DNA from: Streptomyces luomodiensis
Lineage (GTDB): Bacteria > Actinomycetota > Actinomycetes > Streptomycetales > Streptomycetaceae
Direction of reading: 5' to 3'
DNA: 64,000 nt
Assembly: GCF_031679605.1 (NCBI RefSeq)
Contig: NZ_CP117522.1
Coordinates: 5,704,001-5,768,000, forward strand
The notes under the pieces: generated by a model
What the model was told of the DNA's origin: nothing
Database searches by the model: none
The model's input: the letters and a program-made list of their open reading frames with translations, nothing else
Shown here: piece by piece, positions 1-12,700 of the stretch
Layout: each line of letters opens with the position of its first letter
Numbering within the stretch: position 1 is the first letter of the stretch
Position numbers and translations under genes: made by a program

Positions 1-1
1 C

Positions 2-3000
2 GTGGACGCGACGAAGGCGTTCAAGGAGCTGGGCTTCGACTCGCTCACGGCCGTGGAACTCCGCAACCGGCTGAACGCCGCCACCGGGCTGCGGCTGCCC
101 GCCACCCTCGTCTTCGACCACCCCTCACCGAACGCGCTGGCCCAGCACCTGCGCGCCGAGTTGCTCGGTGCGGAGGACGTCACCGAGGCCACGGCGGTGG
201 CCGTCGCCGATGACGACCCCATCGCGATCGTGGCGATGGCCTGCCGCCTCCCGGGCGATGTGGAGTCGCCCGAAGACCTGTGGCGGCTGGTGGCCGAGGG
301 CCGTGACGGGATGACCGCGTTCCCCACCGACCGGGGCTGGGACATGGACGCCCTGTACCACCCGGACCCCGACCACCCCGGTACCTCGTACGTCCGCGAG
401 GGCGGCTTCGTGAACGGCGCCGGAGACTTCGACGCGGAGTTCTTCGGGATCAGCCCGCGTGAAGCGCTCGCCATGGACCCGCAGCAGCGGCTGCTGCTGG
501 AGGCGTCGTGGGAGGCGCTGGAGCGGGCCGGGATCGACCCCGCCTCGCTGCGCGGCAGCCACACCGGAGTGTTCGTGGGGGTCAGCGGTCAGGAGTACGC
601 GGCACTGGTCCAGCAGGCGGCGGAGAGCACCGAGGGCTATCTGCTGACCGGTACCTCGGCGAGTGTGGTGTCCGGGCGGGTGGCGTACACCTTCGGCCTG
701 GAGGGTCCGGCGCTGACGGTGGACACGGCGTGCTCGTCGTCGCTGGTGGCCCTGCATCTGGCCGCCCAGGCGCTCCGGAAGGGCGAGTGCTCGATGGCGC
801 TGGCCGGCGGGGTCGCGGTGATGGCCACACCGGGCGCCTTCGTGGAGTTCAGCAGGCAGCGCGGGCTCGCGGCGGACGGCCGGTGCAAGGCGTTCGCGGC
901 CGCCACGGACGGCACCGGCTGGGGCGAGGGCGTCGGTGTCCTGCTGGTGACCCGGCTGTCGGAGGCGCGGCGGCGTGGGCTTCCGGTGCTGGCGGTGGTG
1001 CGGGGCAGTGCGGTCAACCAGGACGGTGCGAGCAATGGGCTGACGGCGCCCAACGGTCCGTCGCAGCAGCGGGTGATCCGGCAGGCGCTGGCCGGCGCCG
1101 GGCTGTCGCCGGACGAGGTGGACGCGGTCGAAGCACATGGCACCGGGACGACGCTGGGCGATCCGATCGAGGCGCAGGCGCTGCTGGCCACCTACGGCCG
1201 GGACCGGGCGGCGGACCGGCCCCTGTGGCTGGGCTCGCTGAAGTCGAACATCGGACATGCGCAGGCGGCAGCCGGTGTGGCCGGTGTGATCAAGATGGTG
1301 ATGGCGATGCGGCACGGTGTGTTGCCGAGGACGTTGCATGTGGATGCGCCGACGCCGCATGTGGATTGGTCGTCGGGTGCGGTGTCGCTGCTGACGGAGG
1401 CGCGGGAGTGGGCGGTGGAGGATGGCCGGCCGCGCCGGGCCGGGGTCTCGTCCTTCGGGGTCAGTGGGACCAATGCGCATGTGATTCTTGAGCAGGTTGC
1501 CGAGGCCGATGACTCCCAGGTGGTGGTGGGTTCGGCCGAGGGCGGTGGTCCGGTGGTCTGGGCGGTGTCGGCGGTGAACGCTGAGGCGTTGCGTGGGCAG
1601 GCGGAGCGTTTGGTGTCGTGGGTGGATGAGCGGCCTGGGCTGAGGGCGAGGGATGTGGGGTGGTCGCTGGTTTCCTCGCGGGCGGCGCTGGCTGAGCGGG
1701 CGGCGGTGGTGGGCCGTGATCGGGATGAACTGCTGCACGGTCTGCGGGCGTTGGCGTCCGGCGGTGCTGGGGCTGGTGTGGTGTCTGGTGTGGCGGGTGC
1801 TGGGAAGCCGGTGTTGGTGTTTCCGGGGCAGGGGGCGCAGTGGGTGGGGATGGCGGTGGATCTGCTGGGGGCTTCGCCGGTGTTTGCGGGGCGGATGGCG
1901 GAGTGTGAGCGGGCGTTGTCGGCTCATGTGGATTGGTCGTTGACGGGGGTGTTGGGTGATGGGTCCGCGTTGGGGCGGGTGGATGTGGTGCAGCCGGTGT
2001 TGTGGGCGGTGATGGTGTCGTTGGCGGCGTTGTGGGAGTCGTTGGGTGTGGTGCCGGGTGCGGTGGTGGGGCATTCGCAGGGTGAGATCGCGGCGGCGTG
2101 TGTGGCGGGTGGGTTGTCGTTGGAGGACGGGGCGCGGGTGGTGGCGCTGCGCAGCCGGGCGTTGACCGCACTGGCTGGTGGCGGCGGGATGGTGTCGGTG
2201 GCGGTGTCGGCCGACGACGCGGTCGCGCTGCTGGAGCCGTGGGAGGGCCGGGTCGGAGTGGCGGCGGTGAACGGGCCGTCGTCGGTGGTGGTGTCCGGGG
2301 ACGCGGCGGCGCTGGATGAGTTTGTCGCGGCCTGTGAGGCGGACGGTGTGCGGGCGCGTCGGGTCGAGGTGGACTACGCCTCCCACTCGGCACATGTGGA
2401 CCAGCTTCACGAGGAATTGCTGGACCGGCTGCGCGGGCTGGAGCCTCGGCCGTCCCGGGTGCCGTTCTTCTCCACGGTGACGGGCGACTGGCTCGACACC
2501 GAGCAGCTGGACGCCGCGTACTGGTATCGCAACCTGCGGGAGACAGTGCGGTTCGCCACGGCGACCCAGGCGCTGCTCGACGACGGTTTCGACGTGTTCA
2601 TCGAGGCCAGCGCGCACCCGGTGCTCGCGGTCGGCGTGCAGGAGAGCATTGACGCGGCGGGTGCGGAGGCGGTGGCGCTGGGCTCGCTGCGCCGCGATGA
2701 CGGCGGCCTGGACCGCTTCCTGGCCTCGGTGGCGGAGGCGTACGTCCACGGTGTGGACGTGGACTGGTCGTCGTTGTTCGAGGGTGCGCGGCGGGTCGAT
2801 CTGCCGACGTATGCCTTCCAGCGGCGGCGGTACTGGCTTGATGTGCGTGCGGTGTCGGGTGATGTGTCGGCCGTGGGGCTCGGTGTGGTGGAGCATCCGT
2901 TGCTGGGGGCCGTGGTGCGGTCGCCTGACGGTGGGGGTGTCGTGTTGACCGGGCGGTTGTCGTTGCGGTCGCATCCGTGGTTGGCGGATCACGTGGTCAT

Positions 3001-6000
3001 GGGCCGGGTGCTGTTGCCGGGTACGGCCTTCGTGGAGCTGGCGATGCGGGCCGGGGACGAGGTCGGCTGCGGCCGCCTCGAGGAGCTGACCTTGGAGACC
3101 CCGCTGCTCGTCCCCCAGGACGGTGCCACCCATCTCCAGGTCACCGTGGCCGAGCCGGACGACAACGGCGTCCGGACGCTCACCGTGTACTCCCGTGCCG
3201 AGGACGCCCCGGACGATCAGCCGTGGCTGCGGCATGCCACCGGCCTCGTCGGCCCCGGCGCGGCCACGCCCGAGAGCCCGGACACCCCCTGGCCCCCCGC
3301 CGGGGCGGCCCCGGCGGATCTCGACGGCCTGTACGAGCGGTTCGCCGAAGCCGGGCTCGGCTACGGGCCCTCCTTCCGAGGGCTGTCGGCCGCCTGGCGG
3401 CAGGGCGCCGAGGTGCTGGCCGAGGTGCGGCTCCCGAGCGGCGCGGACGTCGACGGGTTCGTGCTGCACCCCGCGCTGCTCGACGCCGCGTTGCACGCGA
3501 TGAGTCTGACCGATCTCCCCCACACTCCCGGGCACGTCCTGCTGCCATTCTCGTGGGAGGGGGTGACCGTCCACGCCGCCGGCGCTTCCGCCCTGCGCGT
3601 CCGGGTCACCCGCACCACGTCCGACGGCGTGACGCTGACGGCCACCGACGACACCGGACAGCCGGTGGTCTCGATCGACTCGCTGGTCCTCCGCTCCGTC
3701 TCCGCCGATCAGCTGCGCATGACGCGGCCCACGACGGGCAACTCGATGTTCCAGCTGGACTGGGTGGCCGCCCCGTCCGCGACATCGGCCGGCTCCACCG
3801 ACGGATGGGTGATGCTGGGCGACGCGGACCGAACCGGCGGCGCCCTCGCGCTCCCCACCCATGCGGACCTCGCGTCCCTCGCCGAGGCCATCGGCTCGGG
3901 CGCCGAGGCCCCGGACGTGGTCGTCGCCCCCTTCCCCACGGACTCCGATGGCACATCGGGCACCCCGGGCATCCCGGCCGCCCCGGCCGCGACTCATGAG
4001 GCGGTCGGCCGGGCGCTGTCGATGGTGCAGACGTGGCTGGGGGAGCGGCGCTTCGACTCGTCCCGACTCCTGATCGTGACCCGCCGTGCGGTCGCCACCG
4101 GAGCACACGAGGACGTCGAGGATCCCGCGGCCGCCGCCGTGTGGGGCCTGGTGCGTTCGGCACAGTCGGAGAACCCGGGCCGGTTCGTCCTGGCCGACGT
4201 CGATGGCGGTGCCCCCTCATGGGCCGCGCTGGCCACCGCCGTACGGACCGAAGAACCGCAAGTGGCCGTACGAGCCGGTGAGGTGTCCCTGCCCCGGCTG
4301 GCCCGGTGGGGCGGCGACGGCACACTGACCGCGCCCGTGGGGGAGCCGTCCTGGCGGCTGGAGGTGACCGAGAAGGGCACCTTGGACGGTCTGGCGCTGG
4401 TCCCCCGGCCAGAGGCCGCCGAGGAGCCGCTGGGTCCTGGTCAGGTGCGGCTCGGGATCCGTGCCGCCGGTCTCAACTTCCGGGACGTACTGCTCACCCT
4501 CGGCATGGTCGACCAGGAAGGACTGGGCAGCGAGGGCGCGGGCGTGGTCCTCGAAACGGGCCCCGAGGTCGTGGGGATCGCCCCCGGCGACCGGGTGTTC
4601 GGCCTGTTCCCGGCGTCGATCGGGTCGGTGGCGGTGGCGGACCAGCGGATGCTGGCGCGGATTCCGGCCGGCTGGTCCTTCGCGGAGGCGGTGTCGGTGC
4701 CGGTGGTGTTCCTCACCGCGTATTACGGGCTGGTGGACCTGGCGGGGTTGGGGTCCGGTGAGTCGGTGCTGGTGCATGCGGCCGCTGGTGGGGTGGGGAT
4801 GGCGGCGGTGCAGCTGGCGCGGCATGTGGGCGCGGAGGTGTGGGCCACGGCGAGTCCGGCCAAGTGGGACGCGCTGCGGGAGCTGGGGCTGGACGACGAT
4901 CACATCGCGTCCTCCCGGGACCTGGAGTTCGAGCAGCGGTTCCTCGGGGCCACGGGTGGCCGGGGCGTGGATGTGGTGCTGAACTCGCTCGCGGGCGAGT
5001 ACGTGGACGCCTCGCTGCGGACGCTGGCCGACGGCGGCCGGTTCCTGGAACTGGGGAAGACGGATGTGCGCGAGGCGGCCGAGGGCTACCGGGCGTACGA
5101 CCTGATCGAGGCCGGTCCCGAGCGGATCGGGGAGATGCTGGCCGCGCTGATGTCCCTGTTCCGGGAGGGTGCGCTGCGGCCGCTCCCGATCACCACGTGG
5201 GATGTGCGGCGCTCGCGCGAGGCATTCCGTTTCATGAGCCAGGCCCGGCATGTGGGCAAGGTGGTGCTGACGGTTCCGGCGCCGCTCGACGGCCGGGGCA
5301 CGGTGCTGGTCACGGGCGGTACGGGGGTGCTGGGCGCCTTGGTGGCCCGACACCTGGTGGCGGCGCGGGGTGTGCGCCGCTTGGTGCTGACCAGTCGGCG
5401 GGGCATGGCGGCGCCGGGTGCGGAGGAGCTGTGTGCCGAGCTGTCGGCCCTGGGCGCCGAGGTGTCCGTGGTGGCCTGCGACGCGGCGGACCGCGCGGCG
5501 CTGGCGGAGACCATCGCGAACGTAGGAGACTTGTCCGGGGTCGTGCACGCGGCGGGTGTCCTGGACGACGCGGTGGTGGAATCACTGACGCCCGAGCGGC
5601 TGACCACAGTCCTGCGTCCCAAGGTGGACGCGGCCTGGCATCTGCACGAGCTGACCCGTGACATGGATCTGTCGGCGTTCGTCCTCTTCTCCTCGGCGGC
5701 CGGGACCCTCGGTGGCCCCGGACAGGCGAATTACGCGGCGGCGAACAGCTATCTGGACGCGCTCGCCCAGCACCGCAGGGCCCACGGCCTGCCCGCCCAG
5801 TCCCTCGCCTGGGGCCTGTGGCAGGAGGCCAGCGGCATGACCGGCCACCTGGACCGCACCGACCTCCGGCGGATGGGCGGCTCGGGTGTGACCGGACTGT
5901 CCAACGACGAGGGCCTGGCCCTCTTCGACACCGCCCTCGCCGCCGAACGGGCGCAGCTGTTCCCGATCCGGCTGAACACCTCCGAGTTGCGTGCGGGGGC

Positions 6001-6709
6001 CGAACTGCTGCCCCCGTTGCTGCGCGGCCTGACCCGGGGGCCCGGGTCCGCGCGCAAGGTGCTCACGGGTGCCGAGGCGTCCGCCGACCGGTCCGCCCTG
6101 CCCCGCCGGCTGGCCGCGCTGTCGGCGGGGGAGCGGCACAGCCTGCTGATGGACCTGGTGCGGGACCAGGTGGCCGCCGTTCTCGGCCATGCCTCACCGG
6201 ACACCGTCCAGGCCAACAAGGCGTTCAAGGACATCGGGTTCGACTCGCTCACCGCCGTCGAACTCCGTAACCGGCTGAACGCCGCCACCGGGCTGCGGCT
6301 GCCCGCCGCCCTCGTCTTCGACCACCCGACCCCCGCCGCGCTGGCCCGCCACCTGTTGGCGGAGCTGGTGACGGACACCGAGCCGCAGGATGACCCCGAC
6401 GGGACGGAGGCCCGGGTCCGGCAGGCGCTGGCCGCCATTCCGCTGACCCGCCTCCGGGACGCCGGGCTGATGGACACCCTGCTGGAACTCGCCGGACTGT
6501 ACGGGGAGTCCCCACTGTCCGGGAACGGCAACGGGAACGGGACCGGTGCCGGTGCCGGTGCCGGAAACGGCAGCGAGGCCGGAAACGGCGACGAGGCCGG
6601 GAACGGCAACGGGACCGGGGCCGGAGCGGCCGAGGACCAGGACGGCCGTATCGACACCATGGACACCCAGAGCCTCATCGCATTCGCCCTGCAACAGTCC
6701 GAGTCCTGA
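2..6709 (+). CDS. Type I polyketide synthase, fully reducing module (5' partial)
   Basis: Modular PKS open at the left window edge; the visible part adds one fully reduced methyl-branched unit. It starts inside the ACP of the previous module (Ser14 in GFDSL). Then come KS about 73-495 (Cys244 in TACSSS), AT about 600-890 (Ser692 in GHSQG; RVDVVQ and YASH predict methylmalonyl-CoA), DH about 965-1240 (His997 in [10 protein letters not shown]), ER about 1450-1755 (LNFRDV; LGMV where 2S-type ERs usually have LGMY), KR about 1765-1950 ([12 protein letters not shown]-type) and ACP about 2045-2120 (Ser2082). After the ACP are two docking helices (about 2138-2165), a Gly/Asn-rich low-complexity linker and a final helix at 2217-2232, a class 1 C-terminal docking arrangement. 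The next PKS starts 25 bp downstream with the matching coiled coil. Substrate and stereochemistry are motif-based predictions. Confidence 0.95.
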   Translation: MDATKAFKELGFDSLTAVELRNRLNAATGLRLPATLVFDHPSPNALAQHLRAELLGAEDVTEATAVAVADDDPIAIVAMACRLPGDVESPEDLWRLVAEGRDGMTAFPTDRGWDMDALYHPDPDHPGTSYVREGGFVNGAGDFDAEFFGISPREALAMDPQQRLLLEASWEALERAGIDPASLRGSHTGVFVGVSGQEYAALVQQAAESTEGYLLTGTSASVVSGRVAYTFGLEGPALTVDTACSSSLVALHLAAQALRKGECSMALAGGVAVMATPGAFVEFSRQRGLAADGRCKAFAAATDGTGWGEGVGVLLVTRLSEARRRGLPVLAVVRGSAVNQDGASNGLTAPNGPSQQRVIRQALAGAGLSPDEVDAVEAHGTGTTLGDPIEAQALLATYGRDRAADRPLWLGSLKSNIGHAQAAAGVAGVIKMVMAMRHGVLPRTLHVDAPTPHVDWSSGAVSLLTEAREWAVEDGRPRRAGVSSFGVSGTNAHVILEQVAEADDSQVVVGSAEGGGPVVWAVSAVNAEALRGQAERLVSWVDERPGLRARDVGWSLVSSRAALAERAAVVGRDRDELLHGLRALASGGAGAGVVSGVAGAGKPVLVFPGQGAQWVGMAVDLLGASPVFAGRMAECERALSAHVDWSLTGVLGDGSALGRVDVVQPVLWAVMVSLAALWESLGVVPGAVVGHSQGEIAAACVAGGLSLEDGARVVALRSRALTALAGGGGMVSVAVSADDAVALLEPWEGRVGVAAVNGPSSVVVSGDAAALDEFVAACEADGVRARRVEVDYASHSAHVDQLHEELLDRLRGLEPRPSRVPFFSTVTGDWLDTEQLDAAYWYRNLRETVRFATATQALLDDGFDVFIEASAHPVLAVGVQESIDAAGAEAVALGSLRRDDGGLDRFLASVAEAYVHGVDVDWSSLFEGARRVDLPTYAFQRRRYWLDVRAVSGDVSAVGLGVVEHPLLGAVVRSPDGGGVVLTGRLSLRSHPWLADHVVMGRVLLPGTAFVELAMRAGDEVGCGRLEELTLETPLLVPQDGATHLQVTVAEPDDNGVRTLTVYSRAEDAPDDQPWLRHATGLVGPGAATPESPDTPWPPAGAAPADLDGLYERFAEAGLGYGPSFRGLSAAWRQGAEVLAEVRLPSGADVDGFVLHPALLDAALHAMSLTDLPHTPGHVLLPFSWEGVTVHAAGASALRVRVTRTTSDGVTLTATDDTGQPVVSIDSLVLRSVSADQLRMTRPTTGNSMFQLDWVAAPSATSAGSTDGWVMLGDADRTGGALALPTHADLASLAEAIGSGAEAPDVVVAPFPTDSDGTSGTPGIPAAPAATHEAVGRALSMVQTWLGERRFDSSRLLIVTRRAVATGAHEDVEDPAAAAVWGLVRSAQSENPGRFVLADVDGGAPSWAALATAVRTEEPQVAVRAGEVSLPRLARWGGDGTLTAPVGEPSWRLEVTEKGTLDGLALVPRPEAAEEPLGPGQVRLGIRAAGLNFRDVLLTLGMVDQEGLGSEGAGVVLETGPEVVGIAPGDRVFGLFPASIGSVAVADQRMLARIPAGWSFAEAVSVPVVFLTAYYGLVDLAGLGSGESVLVHAAAGGVGMAAVQLARHVGAEVWATASPAKWDALRELGLDDDHIASSRDLEFEQRFLGATGGRGVDVVLNSLAGEYVDASLRTLADGGRFLELGKTDVREAAEGYRAYDLIEAGPERIGEMLAALMSLFREGALRPLPITTWDVRRSREAFRFMSQARHVGKVVLTVPAPLDGRGTVLVTGGTGVLGALVARHLVAARGVRRLVLTSRRGMAAPGAEELCAELSALGAEVSVVACDAADRAALAETIANVGDLSGVVHAAGVLDDAVVESLTPERLTTVLRPKVDAAWHLHELTRDMDLSAFVLFSSAAGTLGGPGQANYAAANSYLDALAQHRRAHGLPAQSLAWGLWQEASGMTGHLDRTDLRRMGGSGVTGLSNDEGLALFDTALAAERAQLFPIRLNTSELRAGAELLPPLLRGLTRGPGSARKVLTGAEASADRSALPRRLAALSAGERHSLLMDLVRDQVAAVLGHASPDTVQANKAFKDIGFDSLTAVELRNRLNAATGLRLPAALVFDHPTPAALARHLLAELVTDTEPQDDPDGTEARVRQALAAIPLTRLRDAGLMDTLLELAGLYGESPLSGNGNGNGTGAGAGAGNGSEAGNGDEAGNGNGTGAGAAEDQDGRIDTMDTQSLIAFALQQSES

Positions 6710-6734
6710 ACGCGCTCGACCAGCGGAGACCGTG

Positions 6735-9700
6735 ATGACCACACCGAACAACGAACTCGTCGAGGCGCTTCGGGCATCCGTCAAGGAAGTCGAGCGGCTT
6801 CGGCAGCGGAACCGCCACCTCACCGAGACCGCTCGTGAACCCCTGGCGATCGTGGGCATGAGCTGCCGTTTCCCCGGTGACGTCCGGTCCCCGGAGGACC
6901 TGTGGCGGCTCGTGGAAGCCGGCGGTGACGCGATGGGCCCGCTGCCGGACGACCGGGGCTGGGACCTGGACGCGCTCTACAGCCCGGACCCGGACCGGCC
7001 CGGGACGAGCTATGCCCGCGAGGGAGGATTCGTCCGCGACGTCAGCGACTTCGACGCCGCGTTCTTCGGGATCAACCCCCGCGAGGCGCTCGCCATGGAC
7101 CCGCAGCAGCGGCTGCTGCTGGAGACGTCCTGGGAGGTGTTCGAACGGGCCGGGATCGACGCCACCGCCTTGCGCGGCAGCCGTACGGGGGTGTTCGTCG
7201 GCGCCGCCCAGCTCGGGTACGGGTCCGGGGCAAACACGGTGGACGACGAGGTGGAGGGCTATCTGCTGACCGGGGGAGCGGCCAGCGTGGTCTCCGGCCG
7301 GGTGGCCTACACCCTGGGGCTGGAGGGCCCCGCGGTGAGCGTGGACACCGCGTGCTCGTCCTCCTTGGTGGCGCTCCATCTGGCCTGTCAGTCGCTGCGG
7401 CAGAACGAGTGCTCGATGGCGCTGGTCGCCGGGGTGTCGGTGATGTCGGTGCCGACGATGTTCGTGGAGTTCAGCAGGCAGCGGGGGCTGGCCGCCGACG
7501 GGCGGTGCAAGGCGTTCTCGGCCGCCGCGGACGGTACGGCCTGGGGCGAGGGAGTGGGCGTGCTGCTGCTGGAGCGGCTGTCCGACGCGCGCCGGAACGG
7601 CCACCGGGTGCTGGCGGTGGTGCGGGGTACGGCCGTCAACCAGGACGGCGCCAGCAACGGGCTCACGGCCCCCAACGGGCTGGCGCAGCAGCGGGTGATC
7701 CGGCAGGCGCTGGCCGCCGCCCAGGTGTCCGCCGACTCCGTCGACCTGCTGGAGGCGCATGGCACGGGCACCGCGCTGGGCGATCCCATTGAGGCGCAGG
7801 CGCTGCTGGCCACGTACGGCCAGGACCGGCCGGCCGACCAGCCGCTGTGGCTCGGCACGGTCAAGTCGAACATCGGCCACACGCAGACCGCCGCCGGTGT
7901 GGCCGGGGTCATCAAGGCGGTGATGGCCATCCGCCACCGTACGCTGCCGAGGACGTTGCACGCCCAGGAGCCGACCCCGCATGTGGACTGGTCGGCCGGC
8001 GCGGTGTCGCTGCTGACCGAGCCGCTGCCGTGGCCGGACACGGGACGCCCCCGGCGGGCCGGTGTCTCGTCCTTCGGCATCAGCGGCACCAACGCCCACG
8101 TGATCGTCGAACAGGCGCCGGACGCACCGTCTCGGGAGGAAGCGGGCCCGGCCGTCGGCCACGACCGCGCCGAGGGCACTGATGGCGCCGACCGCGCCGA
8201 CGGTACGGTGCCGACGCCGCTGCCCTGGATTCTGTCGGCCAGGAGCGACCAGGCCCTCCGGGCCCAGGCGGAGCGGCTGCGCGCCGTACTCGACGACCAC
8301 CCCGAGGCCCGCCCGGCCGACATCGGCGTGGCGCTGGCCACGCTCCGGGCCGGGCTGGAGCGGCGGGCCGTGCTCTTCGCGACGGACGAGGAGGGGTTCC
8401 GGCGGGCGCTGGACACCTTCGCGGCGGGCGAGCCGGACCCGGACACCGTGACGGGCACGGTCGTGGAGGGCGAGTGCGCCTTCCTCTTCCCTGGTCAGGG
8501 GGCCCAACGCGGCGGCATGGGGCGTGAGCTGTACGCGACGTACCCGGTGTTCGCCGAGGCGTTCGACGCGGTCTGCGAGCGGCTGGAGCTGGAGCGGCCG
8601 CTGAAGGACGTGGTGTTCGGCGCCGACCAGGAACTGCTGGACCGTACCGAGTACGCGCAGCCCGCCCTGTTCGCCGTCGAGGTGGCGCTGTTCCGGCTGC
8701 TGGAGTCCTGGGGGGTGCGCCCCGACTATCTGCTGGGGCATTCGGTCGGCGAACTCGCGGCCGCCCATGTCTCCGGCGTCCTCTCCCTCCCCGACGCCTG
8801 CCGGCTCGTCGCGGCGCGCGGGCGGCTGATGCAGGCGCTGCCGCCGGGCGGGGCGATGGTGTCGGTACGGGCCGGCGAGGCCGAGGTACGCGCGTCGCTG
8901 ACCGGCTCTGACCAGGTCGCCATGGACCGGGTCGCCATGGACCGGGTCGCCATCGCGGCCGTCAACGGCCCGCACGCCACGGTGATATCGGGCGCCGAGG
9001 CGGAGGTCGCCGCTGTCGCCGCGCACTGGGAGGCGGCCGGCCGCCGGGTGAAGCGCCTGCGGGTCAGCCACGCCTTCCACTCGCCGCTCATGGACGCGAT
9101 GCTCGAGCCGTTCCGCCGGGTCGCCGAAAGCGTGTCGTACCAGCCCCCGCGGATCGCGATCGTCTCCGACCTGACCGGCCGCGTCGTCGGCGCGGCCGAG
9201 ATCGGCACGGCCGACTACTGGGTGCGGCACGTCCGCGAGTGCGTACGGTTCCACGACGGTCTGAGCCGACTGGACGGCCAGGGCGTCGCCACCTTCCTGG
9301 AGCTGGGGCCGGCCGGAGTCCTGTCCGCCATGGGCCAGGAGTCCGTCTCCGCGTCCTGTGCGCTGATTCCGCTGCTGCGCGAGGGCCGGCCGGAGGCCGA
9401 CTCCGTGTGCTCGGCCGTCGCCGCCGGCCATGTGCGGGGTGTCGCGGTGGACTGGACGGCGCTGCTGCCCGCCGCGGCCCGGCGGGTGGACCTGCCGACC
9501 TATCCCTTCCAGCGGCAGCGCTACTGGCTGGACGGCGGAGCCCCGGCAGGCGACGCCACCGCGCTCGGGCTGAGTTCGGCCGGACATCCGCTGCTGGGCG
9601 CGGCCGTGACACCCGCCGACCACGACGGGCTCGTGCTCACCAGCCGGTTGTCCTTGGCGGGACAGCCGTGGCTCGGCGGCCATGTGGTCGGCGACACCGT

Positions 9701-12700
9701 CCTGTTGCCGGGGACCGCCTTCGCCGAGCTCGCGCTCCGGGCGGCCCAGCTGACCGGTTGCGACCGCCTGGACGAACTCGCCCTGGAGACCCCGCTCGTC
9801 CTGCCCCGCGAGGGATCGGTCCAGCTCCAGCTGACGGTCGGTGCGCCCGACGACCGGGGGCGGCGGCCGCTGGAGGTCTACTCCCGCCCCGGCGCCGCGA
9901 CGGTCGGCCACGAGGCGGACGGCCAGGACGCGGGCGGCTGGACGCGGCACGCGCGCGGAGCCGTGGCGGCCACACGCGAGGCGGCCACGGACACCCCGGA
10001 CACGTACGCCTGGGCCTCGGCCTGGCCACCGCCGCACGCGGAACCGCTCGACGTGACCGCCCTCTACCCGAGGCTCGCCGAGGCGGGCTTCCACTACGGC
10101 CCCGCGTTCCGAGGGGTACGGGCCGCCTGGGCGGCCGGTGACGACATCTACGCCGAGGTGGCCGTTCCGGAGGAGCACCGGACCGAGGCCGGGCGGTACG
10201 GCCTCCACCCCGCCCTGCTCGACGCCGCGCTGCACCCGGTCTCGCTGCTCGCCGAACCCGGCCGGGCGGCGCGCCTGCCGTTCCTGTGGACCAAGGTACG
10301 GCTGCACGCGGCCGGCGCCGACACCGTCCGTGTCCGGCTGTCCCCCTCGGCCGAGGACGCTCTGTCGCTGGAGGTGGCGGACGAGACGGGAGCGCCGCTG
10401 CTCTCGGTGGGGGCACTGCTGTTCCGGGAGGTGTCCGAGGAGCAGCTGGCCGGTGCGGCGCGGGCCGGACTCCGCGGTGCGCTGTTCCGGAATTCGCTTT
10501 TCCGGACGGTGTGGTCCCCGGTCGAGGTGGCCACCGGGGACGTGGCCACCGGGGACGTGGCCACCGTTCCGGACATGCGCATGTGGGACGACGAGGTGGC
10601 CTCGGCAGGACCGCCGCCGGACGTGGTGGTGGTCCCCGGCCTCGTCTCCGGCCCCGGCGATCCGGCCACCGCCGCGCACACCGTCACCGGACAGGTGCTG
10701 GCGGCGCTCAGGTCCTGGCTGTCCGACGAACGGTTCGTCGGCACCCGGCTCGCCGTGGTGACCAGCGGTGCGGTCGCGGTGTCGGAGGAGGAGACCGCCG
10801 ACCCGGCCGGGGCGGCGGTCTGGGGGCTGGTGCGGTCGGCGCAGTCCGAGCACCCGGGCCGGATCGTCCTCGTGGACCTGGCCGGACGCGGCGACGTGCA
10901 CGGCACGCGACTTCCGGACACCCTGGCGGCCGTACTGGCCTCCGGCGAGCCGCAGATGGCCGTACGCGGCGACACGCACCTGGTCCCACGCCTGCACCGG
11001 GTGCCGGCGCCGGAAGGCGAGGACACGTTCGATCCCCGGGGTACGGCGTTGATCACGGGTGGTACGGGTGCGTTGGGTGCGGTGGTGGCGCGGCATTTGG
11101 TGGTGGGGCGTGGGGTGCGGCGGTTGGTGTTGGTGAGTCGGCGGGGGTTGGCTGCGCCGGGTGCGGTGGGGTTGCGGGATGAGTTGGTGGGGTTGGGTGC
11201 TGAGGTGTCGGTGGTGGCGTGTGATGTGGCGGATGGTGGGGCGTTGGCGGAGGTCGTCGCGGGTGTGGGGGATTTGGCGTGGGTGGTGCATGCGGCGGGT
11301 GTGCTGGATGACGGTGTGGTCGGTGCGCTGACGGCGGAGCGGCTGGGTGCGGTGTTGCGTCCGAAGGTGGATGCGGCGTGGCATTTGCATGAGCTGACGC
11401 GGGAGATGGATCTGTCGGGGTTCGTGTTGTTCTCGTCGGCGTCCGGCACGTTGGGTGGTCCTGGGCAGGCGAACTATGCGGCTGCCAATGCGTTTCTGGA
11501 TGCTTTGGCGGGGTGGCGCCGGGCGCGGGGCCTGCCCGCGCTCTCCCTCGCCTGGGGCACCTGGGAACAGGGCGGGGGCATGGCCGGGGAGCTCTCGCGG
11601 GCGGACACCGAGAGGATGCGGCGCGCCGGGCTCGGCGCGCTGTCCGCCGACGAGGGCCTCGCCCTCTTCGACGCCGCCCTCCCCGCGCAGAACTCCGTAC
11701 CGGGCTCCCTACCGGGATCAGCGCAGGATTCCGTACTGCTGCCGATGCGGCTGGACACCGCCGCGCTGCGCCGGCACGCGGACGCCGTCCCGCCGCTGCT
11801 GGCCGACCTCGCCCCCGCGCCGATGCGGCGTGCGGGCCGGGCCGCCTCCGGCAGCGCGCTACGGGACCGGCTGCTCGCCCTCCCCGCCGACCAGCGGGAA
11901 CCGGCCCTGCTCGACGTCGTCCGCCAAGAGGCCGCCGGGGCGCTGGGACACCGCTCCGCCGACGGCATCGACCCCCTGCGTCCGTTCGGCGAGCTGGGTT
12001 TCGACTCGCTGACCGGCGTGGACCTGCGCAACCGGCTCAACGAGGCCACCGGACTCCTCCTGCCGGCGACGCTGGTGTTCGACTACCCGACGCCCGCGGC
12101 GCTGGCGGCCCAGCTGGGTGCGGAGCTCTTCGGTGAGGATGTGGATGCCGTGGCGGCGTTGCCGCCGGGTGCGGTGGCGGCGAGTGATGAGCCGTTGGCG
12201 ATCGTGGGGATGGCGTGCCGTTTCCCGGGCGGGGTGGAGTCTCCCGAGGGTCTGTGGGACCTGGTGGCCACCGGCGGCGACGGGATCTCCGTGTTCCCGG
12301 TGGACCGGGGCTGGGACACCGAGGCTCTCTACGACCCGGACCCGGGGCACTGGGGCAAGAGCTATGTGCGCGAGGGCGGCTTTCTCTACGGTGCCGCGGA
12401 GTTCGATGCGGAGTTCTTCGGTATTTCGCCGCGTGAGGCGGTGGCGATGGATCCGCAGCAGCGGTTGTTGTTGGAGGTGGTGTGGGAGGCGTTGGAGTCG
12501 GGTGGGTTGGTCCCGGGCGAGCTGCGCGGGCGTGATGTGGGCGTGTACGCGGGGGTGATGTATTACGACTACGCCTCCCGGCTGGGGGCCTTGCCCGAAG
12601 GCGTCGAGGGCTATGTGGGCACGGGGAATACGGCCAGTGTGCTGTCGGGGCGGGTCGCCTACGCGCTGGGATTCGAGGGCCCGGCGGTGACGGTGGATAC

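Noticed and set aside
125..4108. Very long minus-strand open frame opposite the PKS (also 6675-11390 and 11859-16409)
   Set aside because: Such frames arise from the high GC of PKS codons on the opposite strand; translations are Arg/His/Pro-rich without any domain.
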